Origin: DASRHD01 sp035485575
Lineage (GTDB): Bacteria; Verrucomicrobiota; Verrucomicrobiia; Opitutales; Opitutaceae
DNA: 64,000 bases
Direction: 5' to 3'
Assembly: GCA_035485575.1 (NCBI GenBank)
Contig: DATHNW010000003.1
Location: 61,616 to 125,615, forward strand
Shown: positions 49,612-58,743 of the stretch, one piece after another
Numbering within the stretch: position 1 is the first letter of the stretch
Layout: each line of letters opens with the position of its first letter
Program-made: the position numbers and the translations under genes
The notes under the pieces: generated by a model
Database searches by the model: none
The model's input: only the letters and a program-made list of their open reading frames with translations
Told to the model about the DNA's origin: nothing

Positions 49612-52107
49612 ATGCCCTCTGCCACCACCCAAACCTTTCGCCTGCGCAGCGGACTCCGGCAATGGGGGCCGGCCGCCGCTGCCGTGGCGGCCACCACCCT
49701 CTCATTCGTCCTTTTTTTTCTCATCCGCCAGTGGGAACGCCGTGATTCGCAGGCCGTGTTGCAGGCCATCGCCCGGCAGCGGCTCGAGCTGCTGCGCGAA
49801 TCGCTGGGTGACTCGCTGGAAAGCCTGCATTCGCTCGGCGCATTTTATGGAACAGGCTTGCCCGTTGACCGCGAGTACTTCCGCCGGTTTGTCACCGGCA
49901 CACTCGCCCGCCGGCGGGAAATCCAGGCCTTTTCCTGGACGCCGCGCGTTCCTGCCGGCGAACGGGCCGCCTACGAAGCAGCTGTCCACGGCGACGGTTT
50001 TCCGGATTTTCAGTTCACGGAACGAGATCCTTTGACCGGCCACATGGTGCGGGCGCGGACCCAGCCCGAATTTTATTACCCCGTTTACTACATTGAGCCG
50101 CTTGATCGTAATCGCGCCGCCTTCGGCTTCGATCTCAATGCCCGCATCGAAACCCTGAATCTCGCGCGGGACCAGGCTCACGCCGTCGCCACGCCGTTGA
50201 TCCGGCTGATGCAGGAAAAAACCAACGAACCCGGCTTCATCGTCTACCTGCCACTCTACAAGGGACAGCCGCCGGCCACGGTCGAGGAGCGCCGTGAAGC
50301 CAATGCCGGCTTTGTCGCGGCCGTTTTCCGTCTCGCTGACTTGGTCGGACCCGCGATCGCCCGCCGGCCCGGCTTGCGCGTCGTCCTGCGCGATTCCGGC
50401 GACCTGTCGCCCGAGGCCACTTACATCCTGCCGGACGCCGACAACTCGCCGCCCTGGCGTGAACTCGCCCCCTACACGCTGGCGCTGCCGGTGGCCGGAC
50501 GCGAATGGGAGATCACCTTCACCCCCACGACGGCTTTCCTTGCCGGGCACCGTCCGTGGCAGTCGTGGGCCGTGCTCGCTGGCGGCCTGCTCGCCACCGC
50601 CCTGCTCGTAGGCTATCTGCTCGCAGACTTGCGACGCGATGCCGCCATCGCCCGTGCTAATGCTGCCCTCCAGGCCGAGGTCGTCGAACGCAAACGCGCC
50701 GAGGAGGCCGCCGCCGCCGCCAGCCGCGCCAAATCCGATTTTCTCACCAGCCTCAGCCACGAAATCCGGACGCCGCTCAATTCCATCCTTGGCTACACGC
50801 AGATCCTCGAGCGCGACCCCGACCTGCCCCGCCGCCAGCGCGATGCCGTCAGTGCCCTCGCGAACAGCGGCCACCACCTTCTCGGCCTGCTGAACTCCAT
50901 TCTCGATCTTTCGAAAATCGAGGCCGGGCGCATGGAAATGCAACGCGACATGTTCGACCTGTCAGCGCTCGTGCACGGCCTCGCCGAGATGTTCAAACCC
51001 CGCTGTGCGGAAAAGCGCCTCACCCTGCGCGTGGCCTGCCCGGTCGCGGAGCGGCACCCAGCGCTCGGCGATGAAGGCAAGCTTCGCCAGATCCTCATCA
51101 ATCTCATCGGCAATGCCATCAAGTTCACCCCGCGAGGGGAGGTCTTCGTTGGCGCGCGTCCGACCGGCGGCGACCAGTGGCTCTTCGAGGTCATCGACAC
51201 CGGCATTGGCCTCTCCGCTGATGAGCGCACCGGGCTTTTCACGCCCTTTCACCAGACTGCGGCGGGCCGCCGCTCGGGCGGCACCGGCCTCGGCCTTGCG
51301 ATTGCACGACGCCATGTCGAGCTGATGGGTGGCCAACTGGAGGTGCAATCCGAACCCGGCACGGGCACGCGCTTCTTTTTTACGCTGCCATTGCCGGCCG
51401 CAGCCGCCCTGCCGGCCGGGCCGGGCGCCGCCCCCCTCCCGCATCTATCACCCGGGGTGACCGTGCGCGCGCTGGTCGTCGACGACAACCGCGACAACCG
51501 CCGTATCCTCGCGCGCCTGCTCGCCGACATCGGCTGCGTCGTGGCCGAGGCCGGCGACATCGACCGCGCGCGCGACATCGCCCGCCAGGCTCCGCCCGAT
51601 ATCCTCTTCATCGACGTGCTGCTCACCGACACGACGGGGCCGGAACTGCTTGCGGCTTTGCGGGCCGACGGCCTGCCCGACTCCGCCATCGTACTCTTCC
51701 ATACCGCCGCTTTGCTGGAACGCACGCAACGCGACGCGCTCCGCGCCGGCGGGGCCGACCTTCTCGCCAAGCCGTTCCGGGCCGAGGATCTTTGCGCCTG
51801 CCTGCGCCGCGTACCGGGTGTACGCTTCGACGAACCGGTGGCTATGACTGGAGGCACGGAGGTTCCCCCGCCCGACCTCGATCGTATCGTCCTGCCCGAG
51901 GAGCTCTGCGCGCGCATGACCGTCGCGGCCGAGCTGCACAGCACCACCGTGCTCAAGGCCTGCCTCGAGGAATTGCGTCAGCTGGGCGGCCCGGCCGAGG
52001 CGCTGGCCGATCACCTGCGGCAATTGCTGCGCGCCTACGATCTGGGCGCGATCGCCCGTCTGTTGAGCCGCCTGCGCGTGCAGCACGCCGAATCACCCGC
52101 CCCATGA
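49612..52107 (+). CDS. CHASE-domain hybrid histidine kinase
   Basis: The 831-residue protein starts at the ATG at 49612 (26 more residues are possible). Helix 1 (about 17-40) and helix 2 (about 315-340) flank a periplasmic CHASE domain with F-S-W-T-P-R-V-P-A-G-E-R and Y-Y-P-V-Y-Y-I-E-P, motifs of cytokinin-receptor-like CHASE sensors. HisKA has H383 in L-S-H-E-I-R-T-P; the ATPase has N-L-I-G-N-A-I-K-F and G-T-G-L-G-L-A-I. The receiver has D668 in F-I-D-V-L-L-T. A C-terminal helical region (about 740-831) may act as a phosphotransfer-like module. It is coupled (ATGA) to the NtrC-type regulator. Confidence 0.9.
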   Translation: MPSATTQTFRLRSGLRQWGPAAAAVAATTLSFVLFFLIRQWERRDSQAVLQAIARQRLELLRESLGDSLESLHSLGAFYGTGLPVDREYFRRFVTGTLARRREIQAFSWTPRVPAGERAAYEAAVHGDGFPDFQFTERDPLTGHMVRARTQPEFYYPVYYIEPLDRNRAAFGFDLNARIETLNLARDQAHAVATPLIRLMQEKTNEPGFIVYLPLYKGQPPATVEERREANAGFVAAVFRLADLVGPAIARRPGLRVVLRDSGDLSPEATYILPDADNSPPWRELAPYTLALPVAGREWEITFTPTTAFLAGHRPWQSWAVLAGGLLATALLVGYLLADLRRDAAIARANAALQAEVVERKRAEEAAAAASRAKSDFLTSLSHEIRTPLNSILGYTQILERDPDLPRRQRDAVSALANSGHHLLGLLNSILDLSKIEAGRMEMQRDMFDLSALVHGLAEMFKPRCAEKRLTLRVACPVAERHPALGDEGKLRQILINLIGNAIKFTPRGEVFVGARPTGGDQWLFEVIDTGIGLSADERTGLFTPFHQTAAGRRSGGTGLGLAIARRHVELMGGQLEVQSEPGTGTRFFFTLPLPAAAALPAGPGAAPLPHLSPGVTVRALVVDDNRDNRRILARLLADIGCVVAEAGDIDRARDIARQAPPDILFIDVLLTDTTGPELLAALRADGLPDSAIVLFHTAALLERTQRDALRAGGADLLAKPFRAEDLCACLRRVPGVRFDEPVAMTGGTEVPPPDLDRIVLPEELCARMTVAAELHSTTVLKACLEELRQLGGPAEALADHLRQLLRAYDLGAIARLLSRLRVQHAESPAP

Positions 52108-53591
52108 GCGTCCCGGCCGAATCAATTCTCGTGGTGGACGACCAGCCCTCCAACCTCGCTTTGCTGGGCGACTTGCTCGAGCCTGCGGGTTATCACCTGC
52201 TCTCCGCCACCAATGGCGGGGATGCCGTGCGCGTCGCGGCCCGGGCCCGGCCCTCGCTCATCCTGCTCGACATCATGATGCCCGGCACGGACGGCCTCGA
52301 GACTTGTCGCCGCCTGCAGTCCGTGCCCGCCACCCGCGAAATCCCCGTCATTTTCATCACCGGGCGCGCCGAACTCACCGCGCGCGTGGAGGGTTTCCGC
52401 ACCGGCGGCATCGACTACATTGTAAAGCCATTTGAAGCGGATGAAGTTCTTGCCCGCGTGCGCACGCACCTGGGCCTCGCCCGCGCCCGGCGCGAACTTG
52501 CGGAAAGAAACCGTGAACTCGCGGCGAGGCTGGCCGAGCTGCGATCCGAGATTGCCAAACGCGAGGCCGCCGAGGAGGGGCGGCGCGAGGCGGACGAACG
52601 TCTTTCCGTGCTGTCCGCGCGCGAGGCACGGCGGTGGAACGTGGCCGGCCTCGTCGGCCGCAGCCGCGCCCTTGCCGCGTTGTTGCACGAGGTGGAGCGC
52701 CTGCAGGCTTACGGCCGTGCCGGCGTGCTTCTCGCCGGCGAAAGCGGCACGGGCAAGGAGCTCGTCGCACGTGCCCTGCACACCGGCAGCCCGCGCGCAC
52801 AGGGCCCATTCATCCCCGTCAACTGCGTGGCTGTGCCCGGCGAACTCATGGAGTCGATGTTCTTCGGCCATGTGCGCGGCGCCTTCACCGGGGCGACAGC
52901 GGACCGCAAGGGATTTTTTGAGCTCGCGAACGGCGGCACGCTTTTCCTCGACGAAATCGGGGACATGCCCGCCGCGCTCCAGGCCAAGCTGCTGCGCGTG
53001 CTCGAGGATGGCCGGGTGACACCGGTCGGCGCCACGGCCGAAAAACAGGTGGACGTGCGCGTCATCGCCGCCACCAACGCGAACCTCGAGGCGCGGATTG
53101 CCGCGGGCACATTCCGGCAGGACCTTTATTTCCGCCTCGCCCGCACCACCGTGCGTGTACCGCCGTTGCGCGAGCGCCGGGACGACATCCCGTTGCTCGC
53201 AGCGCATTTCATCGGGCATTTTTCGTCCGAGATGGGCCTGGCCCCGCCGCCGCTCACCTCCGCCGCGCTGGCGGCGCTCGCCCAACACGCTTTTCCCGGC
53301 AACGTGCGCGAGCTGCGCAACCTCATCGAGAGTGCGCTGATCGCCAGTAGCGGACGCGAAATCACTCCCGCTCACCTGCGGCTCACCACGGTACCGGTCG
53401 CGCCAGTGCCGGACGCCACACCGGCTCAGGAGCCACCGGAAGATTTGCCGCTCAATCTGGACGCCGCCGAACGCATGCTGATCCGCCGCGCGCTCAATCA
53501 GACCGGTGGCAACATCGCCGAAGCCGCCCGACTGCTTGGGGTGCATCGCAGCCGTATTTATCGCGTGCTTGAGGCAGTGTCCGCCAGGTGA
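52104..53591 (+). CDS. NtrC-family sigma-54-dependent response regulator
   Basis: The protein has 495 residues. The receiver has D56 in I-L-L-D-I-M-M-P-G, followed by a coiled-coil linker (about 125-175). The AAA+ domain has Walker A G-E-S-G-T-G-K-E (about 211), the sigma-54-contacting loop G-A-F-T-G-A (about 259) and Walker B G-T-L-F-L-D-E. The C-terminal Fis-type HTH reads N-I-A-E-A-A-R-L-L-G-V-H-R-S-R-I-Y. It is the partner of the CHASE kinase and should activate sigma-54 promoters. The downstream transport and amidohydrolase operon is the nearest candidate target, but no strict sigma-54 promoter was found there. Confidence 0.93.
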   Translation: MSVPAESILVVDDQPSNLALLGDLLEPAGYHLLSATNGGDAVRVAARARPSLILLDIMMPGTDGLETCRRLQSVPATREIPVIFITGRAELTARVEGFRTGGIDYIVKPFEADEVLARVRTHLGLARARRELAERNRELAARLAELRSEIAKREAAEEGRREADERLSVLSAREARRWNVAGLVGRSRALAALLHEVERLQAYGRAGVLLAGESGTGKELVARALHTGSPRAQGPFIPVNCVAVPGELMESMFFGHVRGAFTGATADRKGFFELANGGTLFLDEIGDMPAALQAKLLRVLEDGRVTPVGATAEKQVDVRVIAATNANLEARIAAGTFRQDLYFRLARTTVRVPPLRERRDDIPLLAAHFIGHFSSEMGLAPPPLTSAALAALAQHAFPGNVRELRNLIESALIASSGREITPAHLRLTTVPVAPVPDATPAQEPPEDLPLNLDAAERMLIRRALNQTGGNIAEAARLLGVHRSRIYRVLEAVSAR

Positions 53592-53609
53592 CGGCCGGCC
53601 CGCCGGCCG
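53592..53609 (+). terminator. GC-rich hairpin after the NtrC-type gene
   Basis: CGGCCGGC (53592-53599) and GCCGGCCG (53602-53609) form a perfect inverted repeat immediately after the stop codon. There is no T run, so the role is uncertain. The following bases to 53817 hold no recognisable riboswitch. Confidence 0.4.
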
Positions 53610-53817
53610 CAGACGGGGCCCGACCCCCTGTCGCAGTTGTCGCGCCGGGAACACTTGCGACATCGCCGCACCAGCGCGCCTTTGCTTCAGCGACGCAGAA
53701 AAAAAATTCTTTCCGGTGACTGGCAGAAAGTTGCGTGAACTGAAATCGGTGCGGCATGGCGCGCGCTAAGGCCTGCACCAGCTGCGTTTCGCAGCCTTTA
53801 AAAACTGCACACCATAG

Positions 53818-54741
53818 ATGAAAACCGCATTGATCAAAAAAGTTAACCTGAACTCCGCCTTCCGGGCGGTCTCCCTGCTTTCCGCGACGGCGGCCCTCGC
53901 TTTCGCAGCCGCTCCGGATACGCGGGCCGATGATTCCAAGGTGCATGCCTTGGTGAACTTCGAAGTGTCGGACAAATACCTGACGCCCCGCGGCATGATC
54001 GTGGTGGACCACGGTCTGACCTACCAGCAGCTTTTCCTTGCCTTCGTGGATTTGCATGACGGCGCGACCGGTGATTTCATCAATAACATCACGTTTGTGC
54101 CGGGCGTGTGGGCTGATTTCGCCACCCATCCCACCGCGATTCATCTGAAAGGCGCGGGCGCGACCGACTGGGTCGAGACGGATCCCATCGCCGGCCTGTC
54201 CGTGAAATTCGCCAAGGATTTCAAGCTGGATGTGACCTACACGGCCTTTGAAATGCACATCCTCGACATCGGCACTTCCCAGCACTTGGAGACGAAGCTG
54301 AGCTTCGACGACAGCAGCTACCTGCAGTCATTCGCCCTGCATCCCTATGTCAGCTACTGGCGCGAACTGGATGGCAAGGCGACCGCCGCCGCCAACTTCG
54401 GCGTTCCCTCCAGCTACTATTTCGACGTGGGCGTCGATCCGGGCACCAGCATCGGCAAATGGAAAATCGAAGTGCCAGTCCGCGCCCTGATACCCAGCTC
54501 CAAGTTCTACGGCACTCATTTTGCCAGCAAATCGACCATCGCCCTCTATGAAGTCAGCGTCAAGGGCTCCGTGCCAGTGAGTTTCATGCCCGCGGGCTAC
54601 GGCAGCTGGAGTTTTCACCTCGGCGTAAACTACATGAATTTCGTGGACAAGAACCTCCAGCATCTCGCCTTGGGCGGTGGATTTGGCCCGAAGAAGACCG
54701 ACACCTTCCAGGTTTTCTCCGGCCTGAGCACATTCTTCTGA
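53818..54741 (+). CDS. Probable outer-membrane beta-barrel protein of the amide-uptake operon
   Basis: This is a 307-residue protein with a signal peptide (A-T-A-A-L-A-F-A-A-A, cleavage near T-R-A-D-D). The mature part alternates polar and hydrophobic residues in strands such as L-D-V-T-Y-T-A-F-E-M-H-I and Y-Y-F-D-V-G-V-D-P-G. The C-terminus is G-L-S-T-F-F, ending in Phe as outer-membrane barrels do. It resembles small-solute channel-like proteins with no named family that I can assign. It lies 46 bases ahead of the BMP-type binding protein, so it may supply the substrate across the outer membrane. Confidence 0.7.
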   Translation: MKTALIKKVNLNSAFRAVSLLSATAALAFAAAPDTRADDSKVHALVNFEVSDKYLTPRGMIVVDHGLTYQQLFLAFVDLHDGATGDFINNITFVPGVWADFATHPTAIHLKGAGATDWVETDPIAGLSVKFAKDFKLDVTYTAFEMHILDIGTSQHLETKLSFDDSSYLQSFALHPYVSYWRELDGKATAAANFGVPSSYYFDVGVDPGTSIGKWKIEVPVRALIPSSKFYGTHFASKSTIALYEVSVKGSVPVSFMPAGYGSWSFHLGVNYMNFVDKNLQHLALGGGFGPKKTDTFQVFSGLSTFF

Positions 54742-54787
54742 GGTCACCAGACCCCGCCATCTCATCACCCGATCCAGGCCAACCTTT

Positions 54788-55903
54788 ATGAAACACTTTC
54801 TTTCCTCCCTGCTTATCGCCGCGACAGTCGCCTGCGCCGCCCTGCCCTCGCCCACCGCCCGGGCCGCGGACGACATCACCATGGGCTTCATCTATGTGGG
54901 CCCGAAGGACGACTATGGCTACAATCAGGCGCACGCCGAGGGCGCGGCCGGCGTGGCCAAGCTCCCCGGCATCAAAACCGTCGAGGAGGCCAGCGTCCCC
55001 GAGACCATCGCCGTGCAGGAGACGATGAAGGACATGATCGTCCAGGACGGGGCGACCGCGCTGTTCCCCACGTCGTTCGGTTACTTCGACCCGCACATCC
55101 TGAAATTGGCCAAGCAATTCCCGCAGGTGCAGTTCTTTCATTGCGGCGGCATGTATGTGGAAGGAAAGCACCCGAAAAATGTGGGCAGTTATTTCGGTTA
55201 TATCGACGAGGCCGAGTACCTCTCCGGCATCGTCGCCGGCCTCACATCGAAGACCCACAAGCTCGGCTTCATCGCCGCCAAGCCGATCCCGCAGGTGCTG
55301 CGCAACATCAACAGCTTCACCCTGGGCGCACGCAGCGTGAAACCCGAAACCACCGTGCAGGTGATCTTTACCGGTGACTGGTCCATGCCGGTGAAGGAAG
55401 CGGAGTCCGCCAACAGCCTCATCGACCAGGGCGTCGACGTGCTGACCTGCCACGTCGACAGCCCCAAGGTCATCATCGCGACCGCCGAGAAACGCGGCAT
55501 CTATTGCTGCGGCTACCATGCGAGCCAGGCCGCCATTGCGCCGAAGGGCTACCTGACCGGCGCGGAATGGGACTGGACGCACGTCTACTCCTATTACGCC
55601 GACGCCGTGAAAGCCGGCAAAACGCTCATGGACGGGTCGATTCCGCACCTCGTCCGCGGCGGATTGAAGGATGGCTTTGTCAAACTTTCCCCCTACGGTC
55701 CCGCCGTCAGCGACGAGGCCAAAACCGCCGCCGAGGCCGCCAAGGCCAGGTTCATGGACGGCTCGATGGTCGTCTACAAAGGCGAGTTGAAGGACAACAC
55801 CGGCGCCGTCGTCATTCCCGCGGGCACGGAAATGAAGCAACAGGACATCAACCTGGAGAAGATGGGGTGGCTGGTGGAGGGAGTAATTGGCAGTACCAAG
55901 TAG
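54788..55903 (+). CDS. BMP-family ABC-transporter substrate-binding protein
   Basis: The 371-residue protein has a signal peptide (M-K-H-F-L-S-S-L-L-I-A-A, cleavage near A-R-A). The mature part opens with T-M-G-F-I-Y-V-G-P-K-D-D-Y-G-Y-N-Q-A-H, the BMP/Med-type start; related segments include V-G-S-Y-F-G-Y-I-D-E-A-E-Y-L-S-G-I-V-A-G and Q-G-V-D-V-L-T-C-H-V-D-S-P. BMP proteins usually bind nucleosides or purines, but the neighbours suggest a urea-derived or ureide ligand here. A 15-bp hairpin follows the gene, as is common when the binding protein must be made in excess. Confidence 0.9.
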   Translation: MKHFLSSLLIAATVACAALPSPTARAADDITMGFIYVGPKDDYGYNQAHAEGAAGVAKLPGIKTVEEASVPETIAVQETMKDMIVQDGATALFPTSFGYFDPHILKLAKQFPQVQFFHCGGMYVEGKHPKNVGSYFGYIDEAEYLSGIVAGLTSKTHKLGFIAAKPIPQVLRNINSFTLGARSVKPETTVQVIFTGDWSMPVKEAESANSLIDQGVDVLTCHVDSPKVIIATAEKRGIYCCGYHASQAAIAPKGYLTGAEWDWTHVYSYYADAVKAGKTLMDGSIPHLVRGGLKDGFVKLSPYGPAVSDEAKTAAEAAKARFMDGSMVVYKGELKDNTGAVVIPAGTEMKQQDINLEKMGWLVEGVIGSTK

Positions 55904-55927
55904 CCACGGTAAGGTTATGCGAACAAA

Positions 55928-55969
55928 CGGCACGTCGCCTGCTGATCTTGTCCTGCAGGCGGCGTGCCG
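55928..55969 (+). promoter_or_regulatory. Intercistronic mRNA hairpin after the binding-protein gene
   Basis: A 15-base left arm (55928-55942) and right arm (55955-55969) pair along their full length with one G-T pair, around a 12-base loop. It lacks a T run. Such structures after binding-protein genes stabilise the upstream mRNA or partly terminate transcription. Confidence 0.7.
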
Positions 55970-56012
55970 TCCGGCGCTTGCGACCCGCCACTGCAAAACC
56001 ACAGGCCCCGGC

Positions 56013-57134
56013 ATGTCTGAAATCCAAACCGAACCCGCGGCCCCGGTCGCATCACCGGCCGCCGGTCCGAAGCTTCCTTCCCTTATGTCGCGCCGGTGGC
56101 GAGGCATGCTGGAAGCGGTGGCCATCCCCGCCGGGGCCATTTTTGTTTCCATCATTTTATTCGGCTTCTTCTGCGCCGTGAACGGCGCGAACCCGTTCGC
56201 CGTTTACGCCTCGATCAACAAGGCCGCATTCGCCAGCTGGTATGCTTGGCAGGAGACGCTGGTGCGCGCCGCGCCGCTTATGCTCTGCGCGCTCTGCACC
56301 GCCATTCCAATCCGGCTCGGGCTCGTGATCATCGGCAACGAAGGCGCGCTCGTCATCGGCGGGCTGTTTGCCACGGCCGCAGGTCTAGCCGTGCCGCATG
56401 CCTCGCCTCTCGCAACGCAAATCGTCATGGCCGGCGCCGGCATGCTGTGCGGCGGGCTCTGGATCATGATCGTGGGCGCGCTCAAATACTTTCGCGGCGT
56501 CAACGAGACCATCAGCGGCCTGCTCATGAACTACATCGCCATCGCCATCCTCAACCAGATGGTCAACGGCCCGATGCGCGACCCAAGCAGCCTGAACAAG
56601 CCGTCGAGCTACCCGATCCCCGACGAAAAAATGCTCCAGCCCATCGGCAGCACCAGCATTCACTGGGGCCTGGTCTACGGCATCGTGGCCTGCGTGATCG
56701 TGTGGTTTCTCGTTCATCACACCACCTTCGGCTTCAAGATGCGCACCATCGGGGGCAACATCCGCGCGGCCCGCATCGCCGGCCTGCCGGTGGGCTCGGT
56801 GACGTTGATCGCCTGCTTCATCGCCGGCGCGCTGCCCGGCCTGGCCGGCATGGTCGAAGTCGCCGCGGTGAACGGCTCGGCCAACGAGTCGCTCAATGCC
56901 TGGTATGGTAACAGCGGCATCCTTGTCGCCTTTCTCGCGCGGCAGAACGCGCTCGCCGTCATCGTCGTCTCCATCCTGCTCGGCGGGCTCCTCGCCAGCG
57001 GCGGCATCCTGCAGCGCGTGCACCATCTGCCTGACGCCACCACGCTTGTTTTCCAAGGGCTGGTGTTCCTCGTGATCCTTTTCAGCGAAAGCCTTTACGG
57101 GCGCTGGAAAATTTTTCAGGAGAAGGCCGCATGA
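56013..57134 (+). CDS. BMP-type ABC transporter permease (subunit 1)
   Basis: This 373-residue protein has about ten membrane helices, opening after a proline/alanine-rich cytosolic N-terminus. The family-typical segments are P-I-R-L-G-L-V-I-I-G-N-E-G-A-L-V-I-G-G, N-E-T-I-S-G-L-L-M-N-Y-I-A and T-I-G-G-N-I-R-A-A-R-I-A-G, matching NupP/YufP-like permeases. The ATG at 56013 was chosen over non-ATG starts upstream that would run into the hairpin. The stop overlaps the next start in ATGA. Confidence 0.9.
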   Translation: MSEIQTEPAAPVASPAAGPKLPSLMSRRWRGMLEAVAIPAGAIFVSIILFGFFCAVNGANPFAVYASINKAAFASWYAWQETLVRAAPLMLCALCTAIPIRLGLVIIGNEGALVIGGLFATAAGLAVPHASPLATQIVMAGAGMLCGGLWIMIVGALKYFRGVNETISGLLMNYIAIAILNQMVNGPMRDPSSLNKPSSYPIPDEKMLQPIGSTSIHWGLVYGIVACVIVWFLVHHTTFGFKMRTIGGNIRAARIAGLPVGSVTLIACFIAGALPGLAGMVEVAAVNGSANESLNAWYGNSGILVAFLARQNALAVIVVSILLGGLLASGGILQRVHHLPDATTLVFQGLVFLVILFSESLYGRWKIFQEKAA

Positions 57135-58060
57135 GCGCTGGCGAATCACTCGGCCTGTGGGGCGTGCCGGTGGCGGTGCTGGCAGGCGCCGTACGAGGCG
57201 GCACGCCGTTTCTTTTTGTGAGCGTCGGCGAATGCCTCACGGAAAAAAGCGGCAAGATCAACCTCGGCCTGGAGGGCGTCCTGCTGATGGGCGCGATGAG
57301 CGCCTACGCGGTTTCTTGCCAGACCGGCTCGCCCTGGGTGGGTGTTGCCGCGGCCGGCTGCGCCGGCATGCTGCTTGGCGCCATCCACGCCTGGCTGTCC
57401 CAGCGGCAGAGGGTGAACGACATCGCCGTGGGTATAGCCATGATCGTTTTTGGCAGCGGCCTCGCCTTCTTTTTCGGCAAGCCCTACATTCAGCCGCTGG
57501 CCACACAACTTCCGAGCCTCGGCTTCGCCAACTGGTCCGGCAATCCTGCGGTGCGCTCGGCCTTCAGGATCTGCCCGCTGTTTTTTCTTGGCGTGGCCGC
57601 GGCCTTCGCGATGCGGTGGTTTTTCAAGTCGACGCGCTGGGGCCTCTACATCCGCGCGGTCGGCGACAAACCCGACGCGGCGCGCGCCATGGGCATCTCC
57701 GTGGTGAAAGTGCGCACGCTGTCGATCATGGCCGGCAGCTTTCTCGCCGGCATCGGCGGCGCGTACCTCTCACTCTTTTATCCCGGCAGCTGGACTGAGC
57801 GAATTTCCGGCGGCCAGGGCATCATGGCCGTGGCGCTGGTCATCTTCGCGCGCTGGAATCCCGTGCAGTGCCTCTGGGCCTCGCTGCTTTTTGGCGGCGC
57901 GCAGGCCCTCGGCCCGGCGCTGCAAGGCGTCGGCGTCAGTTCCTATTATTATCTGTTCAACGCCTCACCCTATATCCTGACCCTCGTCGTCATGATCGCG
58001 ACTTGTTCCACCAAACAAACCCTCGCCGGCGCACCCGGCGCCCTTGGTTCCGGCACATGA
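57131..58060 (+). CDS. BMP-type ABC transporter permease (subunit 2)
   Basis: The 309-residue protein has eight to nine helices with T-E-K-S-G-K-I-N-L-G-L-E-G-V-L-L-M-G-A, N-D-I-A-V-G-I-A-M and I-R-A-V-G-D-K-P-D-A-A-R-A-M-G. These are signatures of the second permease (NupQ/YufQ-like). It is coupled through ATGA overlaps to both the preceding permease and the following hydrolase, showing one tight operon. Confidence 0.92.
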   Translation: MSAGESLGLWGVPVAVLAGAVRGGTPFLFVSVGECLTEKSGKINLGLEGVLLMGAMSAYAVSCQTGSPWVGVAAAGCAGMLLGAIHAWLSQRQRVNDIAVGIAMIVFGSGLAFFFGKPYIQPLATQLPSLGFANWSGNPAVRSAFRICPLFFLGVAAAFAMRWFFKSTRWGLYIRAVGDKPDAARAMGISVVKVRTLSIMAGSFLAGIGGAYLSLFYPGSWTERISGGQGIMAVALVIFARWNPVQCLWASLLFGGAQALGPALQGVGVSSYYYLFNASPYILTLVVMIATCSTKQTLAGAPGALGSGT

Positions 58061-58743
58061 ACCCGCATCACATCCAGGCCGATCCCTACCCGTGGCCCTA
58101 CAACGGTGACCTGCGACCGCAGAACACCGCCCTCATCATTATCGACATGCAGACCGATTTTTGCGGGCCGGGCGGCTACGTGGACAAAATGGGCTACGAC
58201 ATTTCGCTCACCCGCGCGCCGATCAATCCGCTGCAACAGATCCTCGCCGCCATGCGCAAATTCGGCTTTCACATCCTCCACACGCGCGAAGGCCATCGCG
58301 CGGATCTCTCCGACTTGCCGGAAAACAAGCGTTGGCGCAGCCGGCGCCTCGGCGCGGGCATCGGCGATCCCGGCCCGTGCGGGCGCATCCTCACCCGCGG
58401 CGAGCCCGGCTGGGAAATCATCCCGGAACTCGCCCCGTTGCCGGGCGAGTCGATCATCGATAAACCGGGCAAGGGCTCCTTTTACGCCACTGATCTCGAT
58501 CTGCTGCTGCGGCGCAACGGGATTCAAAACCTGATCCTCGGCGGCATCACCACCGACGTGTGCGTGCACACCACCATGCGCGAGGCCAACGACCGCGGCT
58601 ATGAATGCCTGCTGCTCTCAGACGGCACCGCGGCCACCGATCCCGGCAACCATCTCGCCGCACTGAAGATGATCAAGATGCAGGGCGGGGTCTTCGGCGC
58701 CGTCGCCGATTCCACCGCCGTGCTTGCGGCCCTTCCATGCTAG
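58057..58743 (+). CDS. biuH: Isochorismatase-fold cysteine hydrolase, biuret-hydrolase-like (copy A)
   Basis: The protein has 228 residues. The catalytic triad is D30 (I-I-I-D-M-Q-T-D-F), K136 (I-D-K-P-G-K-G-S-F) and C169 (I-T-T-D-V-C-V-H-T), with Q209 further on. The spacing D-K 106, K-C 33 and C-Q 40 equals that I recall for the Rhizobium biuret hydrolase BiuH (D36, K142, C175, Q215). BiuH splits biuret to allophanate and ammonia. The neighbouring allophanate hydrolase supplies the next step. Relatives also include triuret and ureidoacrylate hydrolases, so the substrate remains an inference. It is coupled to the permease before it and overlaps the ATPase gene after it. Confidence 0.82.
   Translation: MNPHHIQADPYPWPYNGDLRPQNTALIIIDMQTDFCGPGGYVDKMGYDISLTRAPINPLQQILAAMRKFGFHILHTREGHRADLSDLPENKRWRSRRLGAGIGDPGPCGRILTRGEPGWEIIPELAPLPGESIIDKPGKGSFYATDLDLLLRRNGIQNLILGGITTDVCVHTTMREANDRGYECLLLSDGTAATDPGNHLAALKMIKMQGGVFGAVADSTAVLAALPC

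Noticed and set aside
53731..53745. TGGCAG-N4-TTGCG as a sigma-54 promoter ahead of the amide operon
   Set aside because: The GG and GC elements are separated by 9 bases, while sigma-54 promoters need 10, and the C of TGGCAC is replaced. Worth revisiting only with a mapped start site.
53592..53817. Guanidine or purine riboswitch ahead of the amide operon
   Set aside because: None of the conserved core elements of these aptamers could be found in the leader; only a GC-rich hairpin is present.
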